Shown: positions 1-9,300 of the stretch, in pieces | Layout: the number at the start of each line of letters is the position of its first letter | Position numbering within the stretch: position 1 is the first letter of the stretch | DNA from: Streptomyces sp. 3214.6 | GTDB lineage: Bacteria; Actinomycetota; Actinomycetes; Streptomycetales; Streptomycetaceae | Assembly (NCBI RefSeq): GCF_900129855.1 | Contig: NZ_LT670819.1 | Span: 9,238,001 to 9,302,000, forward strand | Direction: 5' to 3' | Length of the DNA stretch: 64,000 nucleotides | Notes under the pieces: generated by a model | Seen by the model: only the letters and a program-made list of their open reading frames with translations | Database searches by the model: none | What the model was told of the DNA's origin: nothing | Program-made: the position numbers and the translations under genes

Positions 1-557
1 CCGCCGAGCGCCACGGTCCGCGAGGCGTCGGTCAGCGGGTGGGAGCGGGCCGCCTCGATCGCGCGCACCGCGTCCGTGATCACCCGGCGGTAGTAGTAGT
101 TCTCGGGAGCGTCGATGCCCTGGGTCATGAAACCGGGGTAGGCGGGCGCGCTGCCCACCGGGTCGGCGGTGCCGCCCCCGCCGCCCCACACGCTGCCCTG
201 GCCACGGGTGTCCATGACGAAGTAGGCGCGGCCCGTCGACGCCCACAGCAGGTGCTCGTGCGGCAGACCGCGTCCCCCGCCGTAGCCGACGAACTCCACG
301 ACCAGGGGCAGCGGTTCCTCGGCCCCGGCGGGCACCATCAGCCAGCCCTTCACCGGGTGGCCGCCGAACCCGGCGAACGTCACGTCGAAGGCCCGTACGG
401 TGCTCAGGCCCGTGTCGACCGGCTCGAAACGGGCGTCCAGATCGTGATCGCGGGCTTCCTGGAGGGTCTTGGACCAGAACGCGTCGAAGTCCTCCGGCTC
501 GATGGATGCGCTGCGGTACTCGTGGAGCTCCTCGAGGGACAGGTCGAACAGGGGCAT
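1..557 (-). CDS. Acetylxylan esterase / cephalosporin-C deacetylase family (CE7), C-terminus cut by window edge
   Basis: N-terminal 185 residues of an alpha/beta-hydrolase of carbohydrate esterase family 7, which removes acetyl groups from xylo-oligosaccharides or cephalosporin C. Seen: the family start MPLFDLSLEELHEYR, the oxyanion-side segment VEFVGYGGGRGLPHEHL, and RGQGS preceding the PGFMTQGID segment. The reading frame leaves the window at DASRTVALGG, just before the expected nucleophile GxSxGG, so the catalytic triad cannot be checked. ATG at 557 is preceded by AAGGCGG. No signal peptide, so probably cytosolic. Confidence 0.88.
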   Translation of the reverse strand, partial: MPLFDLSLEELHEYRSASIEPEDFDAFWSKTLQEARDHDLDARFEPVDTGLSTVRAFDVTFAGFGGHPVKGWLMVPAGAEEPLPLVVEFVGYGGGRGLPHEHLLWASTGRAYFVMDTRGQGSVWGGGGGTADPVGSAPAYPGFMTQGIDAPENYYYRRVITDAVRAIEAARSHPLTDASRTVALG

Positions 558-644
558 GAAGGACCGCCTTTTGTTAAGTGCCCGTACGAATACATCCACC
601 CTATGTGGGCGGCGGAAGGCCTCGCCAGACCCTGGTCAGGAGCT

Positions 645-1232
645 TCAGGCGGGCCTGCGACGGGTCCACTGCGGCTCGGTACGGGTCCATTCCCGCTCCC
701 ACTCGTCCAGCCGGTGACGCATCGCCACCCGGCGGACCACGGCGTGCCCGAGCAGCACCGCGGCGGCCGTGCCGCCGGCCGCGCACGTGCCCATCGTCAG
801 GGCGTGCTGCCACACCATCGTGTCGTTCGGCGGCGGTGCGACGCTCCGCCCCCGGTTGTCGAACCACACCTCCACCACGTCGCCCTGGCGGGTGCCCGCG
901 GGCACCCGGGCGGCCGCCGTCCGCACGTGTTCACCGGGCGGCGTCCAGCGCACGCTCACCCGGACCGTCTGCCGGCTGCCGCCCTCCACCGAGGGCACGG
1001 CATCGGGTGGACGGCCCACGACCTCGGCCCGCACCCGATGACGTTCGGCCCGCTGCCGGTCCGCGGCCGCTTGGGCGTCGTCATGTGCCCACCGGCCGGC
1101 TAGCACCCCGGCCAGCGGCACGGCGACCAGCAGCAGCAGGGCGACGGCCAGCGCCGTCCACGCCTCCACGATGTCCGACCGGCGCCGTAGCGGATTGTGC
1201 CGCCAGCGCCAGCCGCGCACCCGGGTTCGCAT
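645..1232 (-). CDS. Rv1733c-like two-helix membrane protein
   Basis: 195-residue membrane protein of unknown function resembling the actinobacterial Rv1733c family. It has a basic N-terminus (MRTRVRGWRWRHNPLRRRSD), a first hydrophobic helix around residues 26-46, a charged extracytoplasmic middle region, and a second hydrophobic helix around 140-165, followed by a tryptophan- and arginine-rich tail. ATG at 1232 is preferred over an in-frame ATG at 1268 because GAGGAGG lies directly upstream of it. It stands alone between the esterase and the oxidoreductase pair; in Streptomyces such genes are common and their role is not established. Confidence 0.75.
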   Translation of the reverse strand: MRTRVRGWRWRHNPLRRRSDIVEAWTALAVALLLLVAVPLAGVLAGRWAHDDAQAAADRQRAERHRVRAEVVGRPPDAVPSVEGGSRQTVRVSVRWTPPGEHVRTAAARVPAGTRQGDVVEVWFDNRGRSVAPPPNDTMVWQHALTMGTCAAGGTAAAVLLGHAVVRRVAMRHRLDEWEREWTRTEPQWTRRRPA

Positions 1233-1342
1233 GTCGACCTCCTCGCCGTCACGCGTACGAGTGCCCACATGAGTGTCGTACTCCGTTCGGAGTACATCGT
1301 TTCACGCATCGTTCACGACGGCTCCCTGGGGCCGGGAGAGTG

Positions 1343-2105
1343 TCAGCCGAAACGTTCGATGCGGATGCGGTCCACCGGCTGCCCGGCCTGCACCAGCAGC
1401 CGCGAGGCGTGCTCGGCGAACCCGTTGGAACCGCACACATACGCCTCCCAGCCGCCCTGTGGCGCCTGCGCGAGCAGCGGAGCCACCTGCTCGGCGGTGA
1501 GCCGGCCCACCGGCACGCCCGCCGGGGCGCTGCGGGTGAACACCGACGTCGTCTCCGTGCTGTACTCGCGCGCGTAGATCAGTTCCTCGGGGCCGCGCGC
1601 GGACACCAGCAGCCGCAGCGGCACGTCGAGGCCGCGGGCCCGGTGGTGGCGGACCATCGACATCAGCGGGACGACCCCGGAGCCGGCGCCGATCAGCAGC
1701 GCGGGCCGGTCGCCGGGCCAGGCGAAGAAGCCGCTGAGCGGGCCGCGCACCTCGACCTCGTCACCCGGCTCGGCGACGGTGTGGAACCAGCCCGAGACCT
1801 CGCCGCCGTCCACATGGTCCAGGGTCAGCTCGATGTGGCCGTCGTCGTCGGGCGCGGAGGCGATCGAGTAGTGCCGCTGAGCGGTGTAGCCGTCGTCGGC
1901 CGTGAGCCGCAGCATCAGATGCTGACCGGGCAGGTGCCCTGCCCAGGCCGGCACCGCGAACCGGAAGGTGGCCGCCCGCGAGGTCTCGCGGCGGATCTCG
2001 GTGAGCGTGGCCGTCTGCCACACGGCGGCCTCCCGGTTGCTCACGGCGATCCGGCCCGGCACGGCGAACCGCGTCGGGGGCGTGAAGGCAGGCGCCGTGA
2101 ACGTC

Positions 2106-2113
<8 letters not shown>
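1343..2113 (-). CDS. FAD-binding oxidoreductase (ferredoxin-NADP reductase type)
   Basis: 256-residue flavoprotein of the ferredoxin reductase superfamily without a fused 2Fe-2S domain. FAD-binding motif RHYSIAS is near residue 85, the pyridine nucleotide site GAGSGVVPL near 140, and the C-terminal VCGSNGFAEHASRLL matches the terminal NAD(P)-binding element. It begins at a GTG that overlaps the last eight bases of the upstream molybdopterin enzyme gene, so the two are translationally coupled. The likely role is to pass electrons between NAD(P)H and the molybdopterin partner. Known for similar pairs, inferred here. Confidence 0.88.
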
Positions 2114-2711
<598 letters not shown>

Positions 2712-2922
2712 ACGGTTCCAGCGGGAGCGCGGCGGCGGTTGGTCACGCGGTCAACCGTACGTGCACGTCGGGAGTGCTCCGCACCGGGTCCGCCCGCCGA
2801 TCATTAAGCCCGTATGAACACTCCCGACGGCCGGGAATACCCCCTCGGCTCCCCGCTCTTGAACGTGTCGTTCCGGATCCAGCGGTCCAGCGGTCCGGTG
2901 CCAGCGAAGGAGAGTGGGAGCA

Positions 2923-3855
2923 ATGCCGAAGGCGTACGTCTTCACCCGGTACGGCGGCCCGGAGACCGAGGCGCTCGTCGACCTGGACCGGCCCCGGCCC
3001 GGACCCGGCGAGGTGCTCGTCGCGGTGCGGGCGGCGGGAGTGAACCCCGTGGACTGGAAGCAGCGCACGGGCTACCGGCGCCCCGGCGAGACGGGTGAGC
3101 GGGTGTTCCCCTCGGTCCTGGGCAACGAGGCGGCCGGTGTCGTCGAGGAGATCGGTGAGGGCGTCACCGGGTTCGCGCCCGGCGACGAGGTGTTCGGCAC
3201 GGCGGTCGCGGGCGCCTACGCCGAGTACGCGCTGCTGGCCGCCGGCATCACCGCCCACAAGCCTGCAGAGCTGTCCTTCACCGACGCGGCCACCCTCCCC
3301 GTGGCCGCCGCGACCGCCTACGACGGCGTCCACCAGCTCGCCCTGTCCAGCGGGGCGACCCTGCTGGTCACCGGCGCGGGCGGCGGGGTCGGGGCCGCCG
3401 TCGTGCAGATCGCGAGCGCCCTCGGGCTGCGGGTCGTGGGCGTCGCGAGCGAGGGCAAGAAGGACTTCCTGGAGTCGCTGGGCGCGGTGCACGTCCCGTC
3501 CGGCGAGGGCTGGGCCGACGCCGTGCGGTCGGCCGCCCCGGACGGCGTCGACGGCGTCTACGACCTGGTCGGCGGCGATGTGCTCCACGAGGCGGCCGGC
3601 CTGCTGCGGGACCGCTCCCGGCTGATCACCGCCGGCGCCCCGGCCGAGGAGGCCGAGCGGCTGGGCGGCGCCCGGGTGGCGCGCGCCCGCAACGCGGCCG
3701 TCCTGCAAGCGGTGGCCGACCTCGTCGTCCGCGGCGCGCTGAACCCGCACGTCACCCTCACCCTCCCGCTGGAACGGGCGGGCGAGGCCCTGCGTGAGGT
3801 GGAGAACGGCCACGCCCGCGGCAAGGTCGTCCTCGAGATCGGAGCGGCGATATGA
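2923..3855 (+). CDS. NADPH:quinone oxidoreductase-like zinc-independent MDR protein
   Basis: 310-residue medium-chain dehydrogenase/reductase of the quinone oxidoreductase (QOR) branch, expected to reduce quinones or enones with NADPH. Seen: GroES-like N-terminal half with the hallmark NPVDWK near residue 40, the nucleotide loop GAGGGVGAAVVQIA near residue 150, and no structural-zinc cysteine cluster. ATG at 2923 is used rather than the in-frame GTG at 2914, because GAAGGAG then sits about ten bases upstream. The stop overlaps the start of the downstream acetyltransferase by four bases (ATGA). Confidence 0.9.
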   Translation: MPKAYVFTRYGGPETEALVDLDRPRPGPGEVLVAVRAAGVNPVDWKQRTGYRRPGETGERVFPSVLGNEAAGVVEEIGEGVTGFAPGDEVFGTAVAGAYAEYALLAAGITAHKPAELSFTDAATLPVAAATAYDGVHQLALSSGATLLVTGAGGGVGAAVVQIASALGLRVVGVASEGKKDFLESLGAVHVPSGEGWADAVRSAAPDGVDGVYDLVGGDVLHEAAGLLRDRSRLITAGAPAEEAERLGGARVARARNAAVLQAVADLVVRGALNPHVTLTLPLERAGEALREVENGHARGKVVLEIGAAI

Positions 3856-4661
3856 CCGTCCCCGAGCCCTCACGCCTCCCGGACCCGAGGAGCGAGGAGC
3901 CGCACGGCGCCGAGCCCCGTGAGCCGCGCGGTCCGGACGGCGCCGAGCCCCGGCATGTCCTCGACCATCCCGCCCTCGCCTCCCTCACCGGGCCGCACGC
4001 CCGGTTCGCCGAGCGCCGGGGGCGCATCCTGCGCTACCCGGTCGACGTGTCGCCCTGGCTGGCGTTGCCGGACGACCCGGACGCCGACGACTGGGCGGAC
4101 CTCGCCGCGCTCGCCGGCCCCGGCGCGGAGGTCCCGCTGCTCGGTTTCCGCGGCGAGGTCCCGCCCGGCTGGGAGATCACCTTCCACGGCGAGGGCGTAC
4201 AGCTCGTCGACGACGGCCTGGCCGCCGCGCCCGACCCGGAGGCGATCCGCCTCGGCCCCGCCGACGTACCCGAGATCCTCGACCTGGTCGCCCGTACCCG
4301 GCCGGGCCCGTTCGAGCCCCGCACCATCGAACTCGGCACCTACCTGGGCATACGCCGCGACGGCGCCCTGATCGCCGTCGCCGGTGAGCGGCTGCATCCG
4401 CCGGGCTGGACCGAGATCAGCGCGGTCTGCACCGACCCCGCCTTCCGTGGCCAGGGCCTGGCGACCCGGCTGGTCCTCGCCGTCGCCCACGGCATCCGCG
4501 AACGCGGCGAAACCCCCTTCCTGCACACCGGCGCCGGCAACACGAACGCCATCCGCCTCTACGAGTCCCTGGGCTTTCGCCTGCGCCGCACCACGCAGTT
4601 CCTGGCGGCACGAGTGCCGGAGCGGCTGGGGGAGGAGCGGGAGGCGATGCCGGTGGCGTAG
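3852..4661 (+). CDS. GNAT-family N-acetyltransferase
   Basis: 269-residue protein whose C-terminal half (about residues 130-250) is a GNAT fold. The acetyl-CoA pyrophosphate loop is VCTDPAFRGQGLATRLVLAV, followed by the GNTNAIRLYESLGFRLR segment that closes the fold. The N-terminal 45 residues are rich in proline, glutamate and arginine and probably disordered; the middle resembles the N-terminal lobe of FR47-like acetyltransferases. It is translationally coupled to the quinone reductase by an ATGA overlap. The acceptor molecule cannot be inferred. Confidence 0.9.
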   Translation: MTVPEPSRLPDPRSEEPHGAEPREPRGPDGAEPRHVLDHPALASLTGPHARFAERRGRILRYPVDVSPWLALPDDPDADDWADLAALAGPGAEVPLLGFRGEVPPGWEITFHGEGVQLVDDGLAAAPDPEAIRLGPADVPEILDLVARTRPGPFEPRTIELGTYLGIRRDGALIAVAGERLHPPGWTEISAVCTDPAFRGQGLATRLVLAVAHGIRERGETPFLHTGAGNTNAIRLYESLGFRLRRTTQFLAARVPERLGEEREAMPVA

Positions 4662-4679
4662 CCGGGGCGAGGAGAAGGG

Positions 4680-5117
4680 TTACGGGCCTGTGGTGGGGCC
4701 GGTCCATGCGTTGTACCGCGTCAGGTACTCCGCGAAGCGGGCCAGATCCTCCGGCGGCCACTGCGCCAGACGTTCACGGAAGGCCGTGCGGCGGCTTTCG
4801 GTGACCTGGGCGAGGATGTGGCGGCCGGCGTCGGTGAGGTGGAGTACCTGGACGCGGTGGTCCTCGGGGTCCTGGCGCCGTTCGATCAGAGCGGCGCGCT
4901 CCAGGGCGGCGACCTGGCGGCTCACCGTGGACTTGTCCAGGGCGTAGTGCGCGGCGAGGTCGGTGGCCCGGCAGCCGCCGCTCTCCTCCAGGTGGCCGAG
5001 CAGCGTGTACGACACCAGCGACAGCTCGGGGTGCAGCCGGCCCGCCGAGGCGCGGGCCCGCCGGGCGAAGACCGTCATCTCCCGCTGGATCGTCTCCACG
5101 GCCTCGGCTGCTTCCAC
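4680..5117 (-). CDS. MarR-family transcriptional regulator
   Basis: 145-residue winged helix-turn-helix repressor of the MarR family. Recognition region CRATDLAAHYALDKSTVSRQVAALE lies near residues 46-70, followed by the wing RRQDPEDHRVQVLHLTDAG. A GTG start at 5117 is chosen because GAGGGAGAG lies just upstream; longer in-frame starts would run through the probable operator at 5138-5154. Its promoter region carries the GGTTG/CAACC inverted repeat, consistent with autoregulation. A possibly related site lies upstream of the reductase at 10858. Confidence 0.9.
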   Translation of the reverse strand: MEAAEAVETIQREMTVFARRARASAGRLHPELSLVSYTLLGHLEESGGCRATDLAAHYALDKSTVSRQVAALERAALIERRQDPEDHRVQVLHLTDAGRHILAQVTESRRTAFRERLAQWPPEDLARFAEYLTRYNAWTGPTTGP

Positions 5118-5137
5118 CGGCTCTCCCTCACTCTCCT

Positions 5138-5154
5138 GGTTGCATAGTACAACC
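5138..5154. promoter_or_regulatory. Inverted-repeat operator upstream of the marR gene
   Basis: GGTTGCATAGTACAACC, a 5-bp inverted repeat (GGTTG/CAACC) with a 7-bp A+T-rich centre, unusual in this G+C-rich setting. It sits about 20 bases upstream of the MarR start codon, where MarR proteins usually bind to repress themselves. It shares the octamer GTTGCATA with the palindrome at 10781. Confidence 0.55.
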
Positions 5155-5332
5155 GGAGCTGCTGGGGTAGGGTGGCCGTCCGGCTGCGGATGCTCCCAGT
5201 CGTGCGAGGCCGAGGAGGTGAGACCCATTACCGCTGTGTCAGGTCGGGTGCTCTCACCTCGAGTCGGCGTGGATCGCCGCCCGTAGGCGACCGCGAGAGC
5301 GCCCTTCGGCTTCCGAAAGGCTCTTCGGCTCC

Positions 5333-6184
5333 ATGCCCCCTTCTTCTTCTGCTGCTGCTTCGCCCTCCCCTTTCTCCTCCTCTCCTTCAGAGCGTCAGCC
5401 GGCGCCCCCTTCCTCGGTCCGTGACGGCCTTGTCGCCGTTCTGCGGGCCGCTGGTTGCGTCTTCGCCGAGGACGAGGCCGAGTTGATCCTCACCGCGGCC
5501 CGGACCCTGGACGAGGCCGCCGCCATGGCGGAGCGCCGTGCATCGGGTCTGCCCCTCGAACACGTCGTGGGCTGGGCCGAGTTCCACGGCCGGCGCATCA
5601 TCGTCGAGACGGGCGTCTTCGTGCCCCGCCGCCGCACCGAGTTCCTCGTCGACCAGGCCCTTGCCACGGCGCCGCACGCCTGCGTCGTCGTCGACCTGTG
5701 CTGCGGCTCGGGCGCGGTCGGCGCCGCCCTCGCCGCCTCCCTGGACCAGGTCGAGCTGCACGCCGCCGACATCGACCCGGCGGCCGTGCGCTGTGCGCGG
5801 CGCAACGTCGCCGGGCACGGCGGACACGTCTACACCGGCGACCTGTTCGAGGCGCTGCCCGCCCGACTCCGCGGCCGCGTCGACATCCTTGCCGCCAACG
5901 TGCCGTACGTCCCCACCGGCGAGGTCCCGCTGCTGCCGGTGGAGGCTCGTGAGCACGAGCCGCTCACCGCTCTCGACGGCGGCGGCGACGGGCTGGACGT
6001 GCTGCGCCGGGTGGCCGCCGAGGCGCCACAGTGGCTCGCCCCCGGCGGCTGCCTCCTCATCGAGACCAGTGAGCTGCAGGCCCCGGCCGCCGTCGAGGCG
6101 TTCACCGACGCCGGCCTGGCGGTGCGTCTGGCGCAGGACGAGGAGCTGTACGCCCACGTGGTCGTCGGCACCAGGGTCAGGTAG
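5333..6184 (+). CDS. Putative protein N5-glutamine methyltransferase (HemK/PrmC-like)
   Basis: 283-residue class I SAM methyltransferase of the PrmC-like group that methylates a glutamine side chain on a protein. Seen: SAM motif I VVDLCCGSGAVGAAL near residue 120, an acidic motif II ADIDPAAVRCAR, and motif IV NVPYVPTGEVPLLPVEARE, the NxPY variant typical of this paralogue group instead of NPPY. N-terminal residues 1-25 are serine- and proline-rich. The stop overlaps by eight bases the stop of the convergent membrane protein gene. True PrmC modifies release factors; the target of this paralogue group is not known. Confidence 0.87.
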   Translation: MPPSSSAAASPSPFSSSPSERQPAPPSSVRDGLVAVLRAAGCVFAEDEAELILTAARTLDEAAAMAERRASGLPLEHVVGWAEFHGRRIIVETGVFVPRRRTEFLVDQALATAPHACVVVDLCCGSGAVGAALAASLDQVELHAADIDPAAVRCARRNVAGHGGHVYTGDLFEALPARLRGRVDILAANVPYVPTGEVPLLPVEAREHEPLTALDGGGDGLDVLRRVAAEAPQWLAPGGCLLIETSELQAPAAVEAFTDAGLAVRLAQDEELYAHVVVGTRVR

Positions 6185-6875
6185 CGGCGCCGCTGCCCGT
6201 GGGGCTGGGGGAGCGGTCGGCGCCGCGGTCCCACGGGCCGTGCCCCGGGAAGCCGCCGCGCCGGCTGCCCGGGCCATGGTCGTCGAAGGCGCCCGACAGG
6301 ACGCGGTCGGCCGTGTTGGTGTCGCCGGAACGGGACCCGACGACGTACACCGTGTCACCCTTCTTCAGCGAGCCTGCCCCGGAGCTGGAGCCGCCGCCGG
6401 ACCGGACGGAGGTGTCCGAAGGCACCGTCCACGTCCACGACGTGCCGTCCTCGCTCTTGACGGTGACCCGGTCGTCGTTCACCTTCTGCACCGTGCCCCG
6501 CTGCCATATGCGGACGACCCACTTGCCGGTGTCGGGGTCCTTGACGGTCGCCTCACCGTGCACCGCGTCGCCGCCCATGCCGAACCACGGGCCACCGTGA
6601 CCGTGCCGTCCGCCGGGGCCCTCGGAGGAGGAGGCGGAGGGTGACGCGGAGGGTGAGCCGCCGTCCGAGCCGTTCGTCGCCGCGTACGCCACGGTGCCGC
6701 CGAGCGCCAGAACGGCGACGGTCGTGGCCGCGATCACCGCCCGCCCGCGGGCGGACCGCGGCTGCCACAGTGCGCGCAGGTGGGCGTGTTCGCGTTCCTC
6801 GTCGACCGGTCCCGACAGCAGTTCGACCTCGTGCGGCTCTTCCGGCCCTTCCGGCTTCTGCGGCTCCTGCATCAC
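6177..6875 (-). CDS. Single-pass membrane protein with DUF5666-like extracytoplasmic domain
   Basis: 232 residues: a cytoplasmic N-terminus rich in proline and glutamate, one transmembrane helix AVIAATTVAVLALGGTVAYAATN around residues 46-68, then a serine/glycine linker and a beta-rich region (GTVQKVNDDRVTVKSEDGTSWTWTVPSDT) that resembles the small OB-like DUF5666 fold. The C-terminal KKGDTVYVVGSRSGDTNTADRVL segment fits the same fold. The tail is glycine-, arginine- and histidine-rich. Two adjacent ATG codons could start it. Function unknown; the domain faces outside the cell. Confidence 0.75.
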   Translation of the reverse strand: MMQEPQKPEGPEEPHEVELLSGPVDEEREHAHLRALWQPRSARGRAVIAATTVAVLALGGTVAYAATNGSDGGSPSASPSASSSEGPGGRHGHGGPWFGMGGDAVHGEATVKDPDTGKWVVRIWQRGTVQKVNDDRVTVKSEDGTSWTWTVPSDTSVRSGGGSSSGAGSLKKGDTVYVVGSRSGDTNTADRVLSGAFDDHGPGSRRGGFPGHGPWDRGADRSPSPTGSGAAT

Positions 6876-6989
6876 GGCTCACTCTCCTCGGCCACGACGG
6901 CGGCACCACTGCCACGCCTCACTGTGATTGTCCGAGGTGCCCGATAAGGAACCGGTAACAGCAGCCTGTGAATCGCGGCGAAGGGCCGG

Positions 6990-9056
6990 CTAGGCGGTCG
7001 ACCGCGCCCGTGCCACCAGCAGTGCCACGTCGTCGTGGTTGTCGGGATGGTGCAGCGCGCTCAGCAGCAGGTCGCACAACTCCTCCAGGGGGCGCGCGGG
7101 GTCGTCGAGCAGCGCCAGCAGCGCCTCCAGACGCTCGTCGAGGGAGTGCACGCGGGTCTCGACGAGCCCGTCCGTGTACAGCACGAGCTGGTCGCCGGGC
7201 GCGAAGTCGACGTCGGTCGTGGAGAACGCCACCCCGCCCACGCCCAGCGGCGCCCCGGTGGGCAGGTCCAGCAGCTCCGGCGGCCGGCCCGGCCGCACCC
7301 GGGCGGGCGGCAGATGTCCCGCGTTGGCGATCCGGCACTGCCCGAGTCGGGGGTCGTGGACGGCGTACACGCAGGTGGCGATGGAGTGGTCCAGGCCCTG
7401 GGTGATCCGGTCGAGGTGCTCGAGGAGGACCGCCGGGTCCAGGTCGAGGGAGGCCAGCGTGGTCGTCGCGGTGCGCAGCCGGCCCATCGTCGCGGCGGCG
7501 TCGATGCCGCTGCCCATGACGTCGCCGACGACGAGCGCCGTCTTGCCGTCCGGCAGCGGGATGACGTCGAACCAGTCGCCGCCGACCTCGGTGGTGGCCC
7601 CGGCGGGCTGGTAGCGGGAGGCGACCTCCAGGCCGCCGGTGACGGCCGGATGACTCGGCAGCAGACTGCGCTGCAGGGTGAGCGCGGTGGTGCGGGCGTT
7701 CTGGTACCAGCGGGCGTTGTCGATCTGCACGGCGGCGCGCGCGGCCAGTTCGCGGGCGAGCAGCAGGTCGTCCCGGCCGAAGGGGAGCGGATGGTGGATC
7801 CGCTTCAGGTCGAGGGCGCCGAGCACCTCGCCCCGCGCGATGAGCGGCACGGCCAGATAGGAGTGGACACCCGCCCGGGCCAGCAGCTCGGCCGACTCGG
7901 GGGAGCGGGCGATGCGCGTGAGGTCCTCGTCCTTGACCTGCGCGACCATGACCGGCCGGCCGGTGCGCACGCACTCCGTGATGAGCCGCTGCGGCCCGTA
8001 GCGGGCGACCTGGCCGGGCGGGTCGGAGGCCTGTAGGGCGTCGGGCGCGTTGTACACCCGGACGGCCAGGGCGCGGATCACCGCGTCCTCCGCGGGGCCG
8101 AGGCTGGTGCGCCGGCCCGCAACCACGGCGTCGAGCAGTTCCACCGCGGCCACGTCCGCCAGCTCCGGAACGGCCACGTCGGCCAGTTCGCGGGCGGTGC
8201 GCTCCAGGTCCAGGGTGGTACCGATCCGGGCCGAGGCGTCCGCGGTCAGCGCCAGCCGGCGGCGCGCCGACTCCGCCTCGACGGCCGCCCGGTGCCGGTC
8301 GGTGACGTCGACGACCGAGGCGGCCACGCCCAGCACGGTGCCGCGGGCGTCCTCCAGGCGGTAGAGGGAGACCGACCAGGCGTGGTCCTCGTCCGGGTCG
8401 GCGGGGGTGCGGCCGACCGTGAACCGGTCGACGAGCGGCTTCCCGGTCCGCAGCACCTGGCGCGCCGCGGACTCCAGGAGCTCCGCGTCCACCCGGGGCA
8501 GCACCTCGGGGATTGTCCGCCCCAGGTGGTCCTCGGCGGGCACACCGTTGAGCCGTTCCATCGCGGAGTTGACCGAGACGTACCGCAGGTCGGTGTCCAG
8601 GACGGCGAGGCCGTTGGGGGACTGTTCGACCATCCGCGTGGACAGGGCGACGTCCCGCTCCAGCCGGCGCACCGTCGTGCGGTCGGCGGCGAGGCCCAGG
8701 GCGTACACGTTGCCCCGGTCGTCCATGAGCCGCATGTTGCGGAACTCCACCAACCGGGTGGTGCCGTCCTTGCGCCGGATGGGGAACGCCCCCGCCCAGC
8801 TCCGGCCGGTGGCCATGACGTCCGCGAACAGTTTCACCACCAGGTCGACGTGCTGCTCGTTGACCATCACCCGGGCCGCGTAGCGCCCCAGCGCCTCCTG
8901 CGCCGAGTAGCCGAACAGCTCTTCGGCCTGCGGACTCCACAGCGCGATACGGCCTTCGGTGTCGAGTACCACCGAGGCCACGTTCAGCACGTCCAGCAGC
9001 CCGCTGGGGCCTGTCGGGCCGCCACCCTCGGCCGCGGACGATCCGCCTGCACTCAT
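6990..9056 (-). CDS. PAS-PAS-GAF-PP2C serine phosphatase (RsbU/SpoIIE type)
   Basis: 688-residue signalling protein. Order: PAS domain about residues 20-140 (SVVLDTEGRIALWSPQAEELFGYS), second PAS about 145-265 (NGLAVLDTDLRYVSVNSAMERLNGV), GAF domain about 280-440, and a C-terminal SpoIIE/PP2C phosphatase about 455-685 with RYQPAGATTEVGGDWFDVIPL, VGDVMGSGIDAAATMG and GDQLVLYTDGLVE. Such proteins dephosphorylate anti-anti-sigma factors in partner-switching cascades. No anti-sigma kinase domain is fused, unlike the second phosphatase at 37971. ATG at 9056 follows CCGGAGG; upstream in-frame extension is unlikely. Confidence 0.92.
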   Translation of the reverse strand: MSAGGSSAAEGGGPTGPSGLLDVLNVASVVLDTEGRIALWSPQAEELFGYSAQEALGRYAARVMVNEQHVDLVVKLFADVMATGRSWAGAFPIRRKDGTTRLVEFRNMRLMDDRGNVYALGLAADRTTVRRLERDVALSTRMVEQSPNGLAVLDTDLRYVSVNSAMERLNGVPAEDHLGRTIPEVLPRVDAELLESAARQVLRTGKPLVDRFTVGRTPADPDEDHAWSVSLYRLEDARGTVLGVAASVVDVTDRHRAAVEAESARRRLALTADASARIGTTLDLERTARELADVAVPELADVAAVELLDAVVAGRRTSLGPAEDAVIRALAVRVYNAPDALQASDPPGQVARYGPQRLITECVRTGRPVMVAQVKDEDLTRIARSPESAELLARAGVHSYLAVPLIARGEVLGALDLKRIHHPLPFGRDDLLLARELAARAAVQIDNARWYQNARTTALTLQRSLLPSHPAVTGGLEVASRYQPAGATTEVGGDWFDVIPLPDGKTALVVGDVMGSGIDAAATMGRLRTATTTLASLDLDPAVLLEHLDRITQGLDHSIATCVYAVHDPRLGQCRIANAGHLPPARVRPGRPPELLDLPTGAPLGVGGVAFSTTDVDFAPGDQLVLYTDGLVETRVHSLDERLEALLALLDDPARPLEELCDLLLSALHHPDNHDDVALLVARARSTA

Positions 9057-9300
9057 GCCACGCACCGCCTCCGGACATCGACGCGGCACGCCGTCCCCCG
9101 TGCCGACTCCCCCTGTTCTACCGCGCTCAACCCTTTTCTCCCACGCCTTGAGGGCCCTTCCCCATGCTCCTCCAGTACGGCTTCGCGCGCCGTTCTCCTC
9201 AGGGTCCGCCCCTGTCCATCGTATTGGTCTGTACATGACTACGATGCCGGGCCAGACTGTCCGCCGAGCGCGCCCCACCCCCCCGTTGCCGAGGAGACCC

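Noticed and set aside
7035..8036. Long open frames on the plus strand opposite the PAS-GAF-PP2C gene
   Set aside because: Mirror frames of a very G+C-rich gene; composition is Gly/Arg/Val-rich, no domain, no ribosome site.
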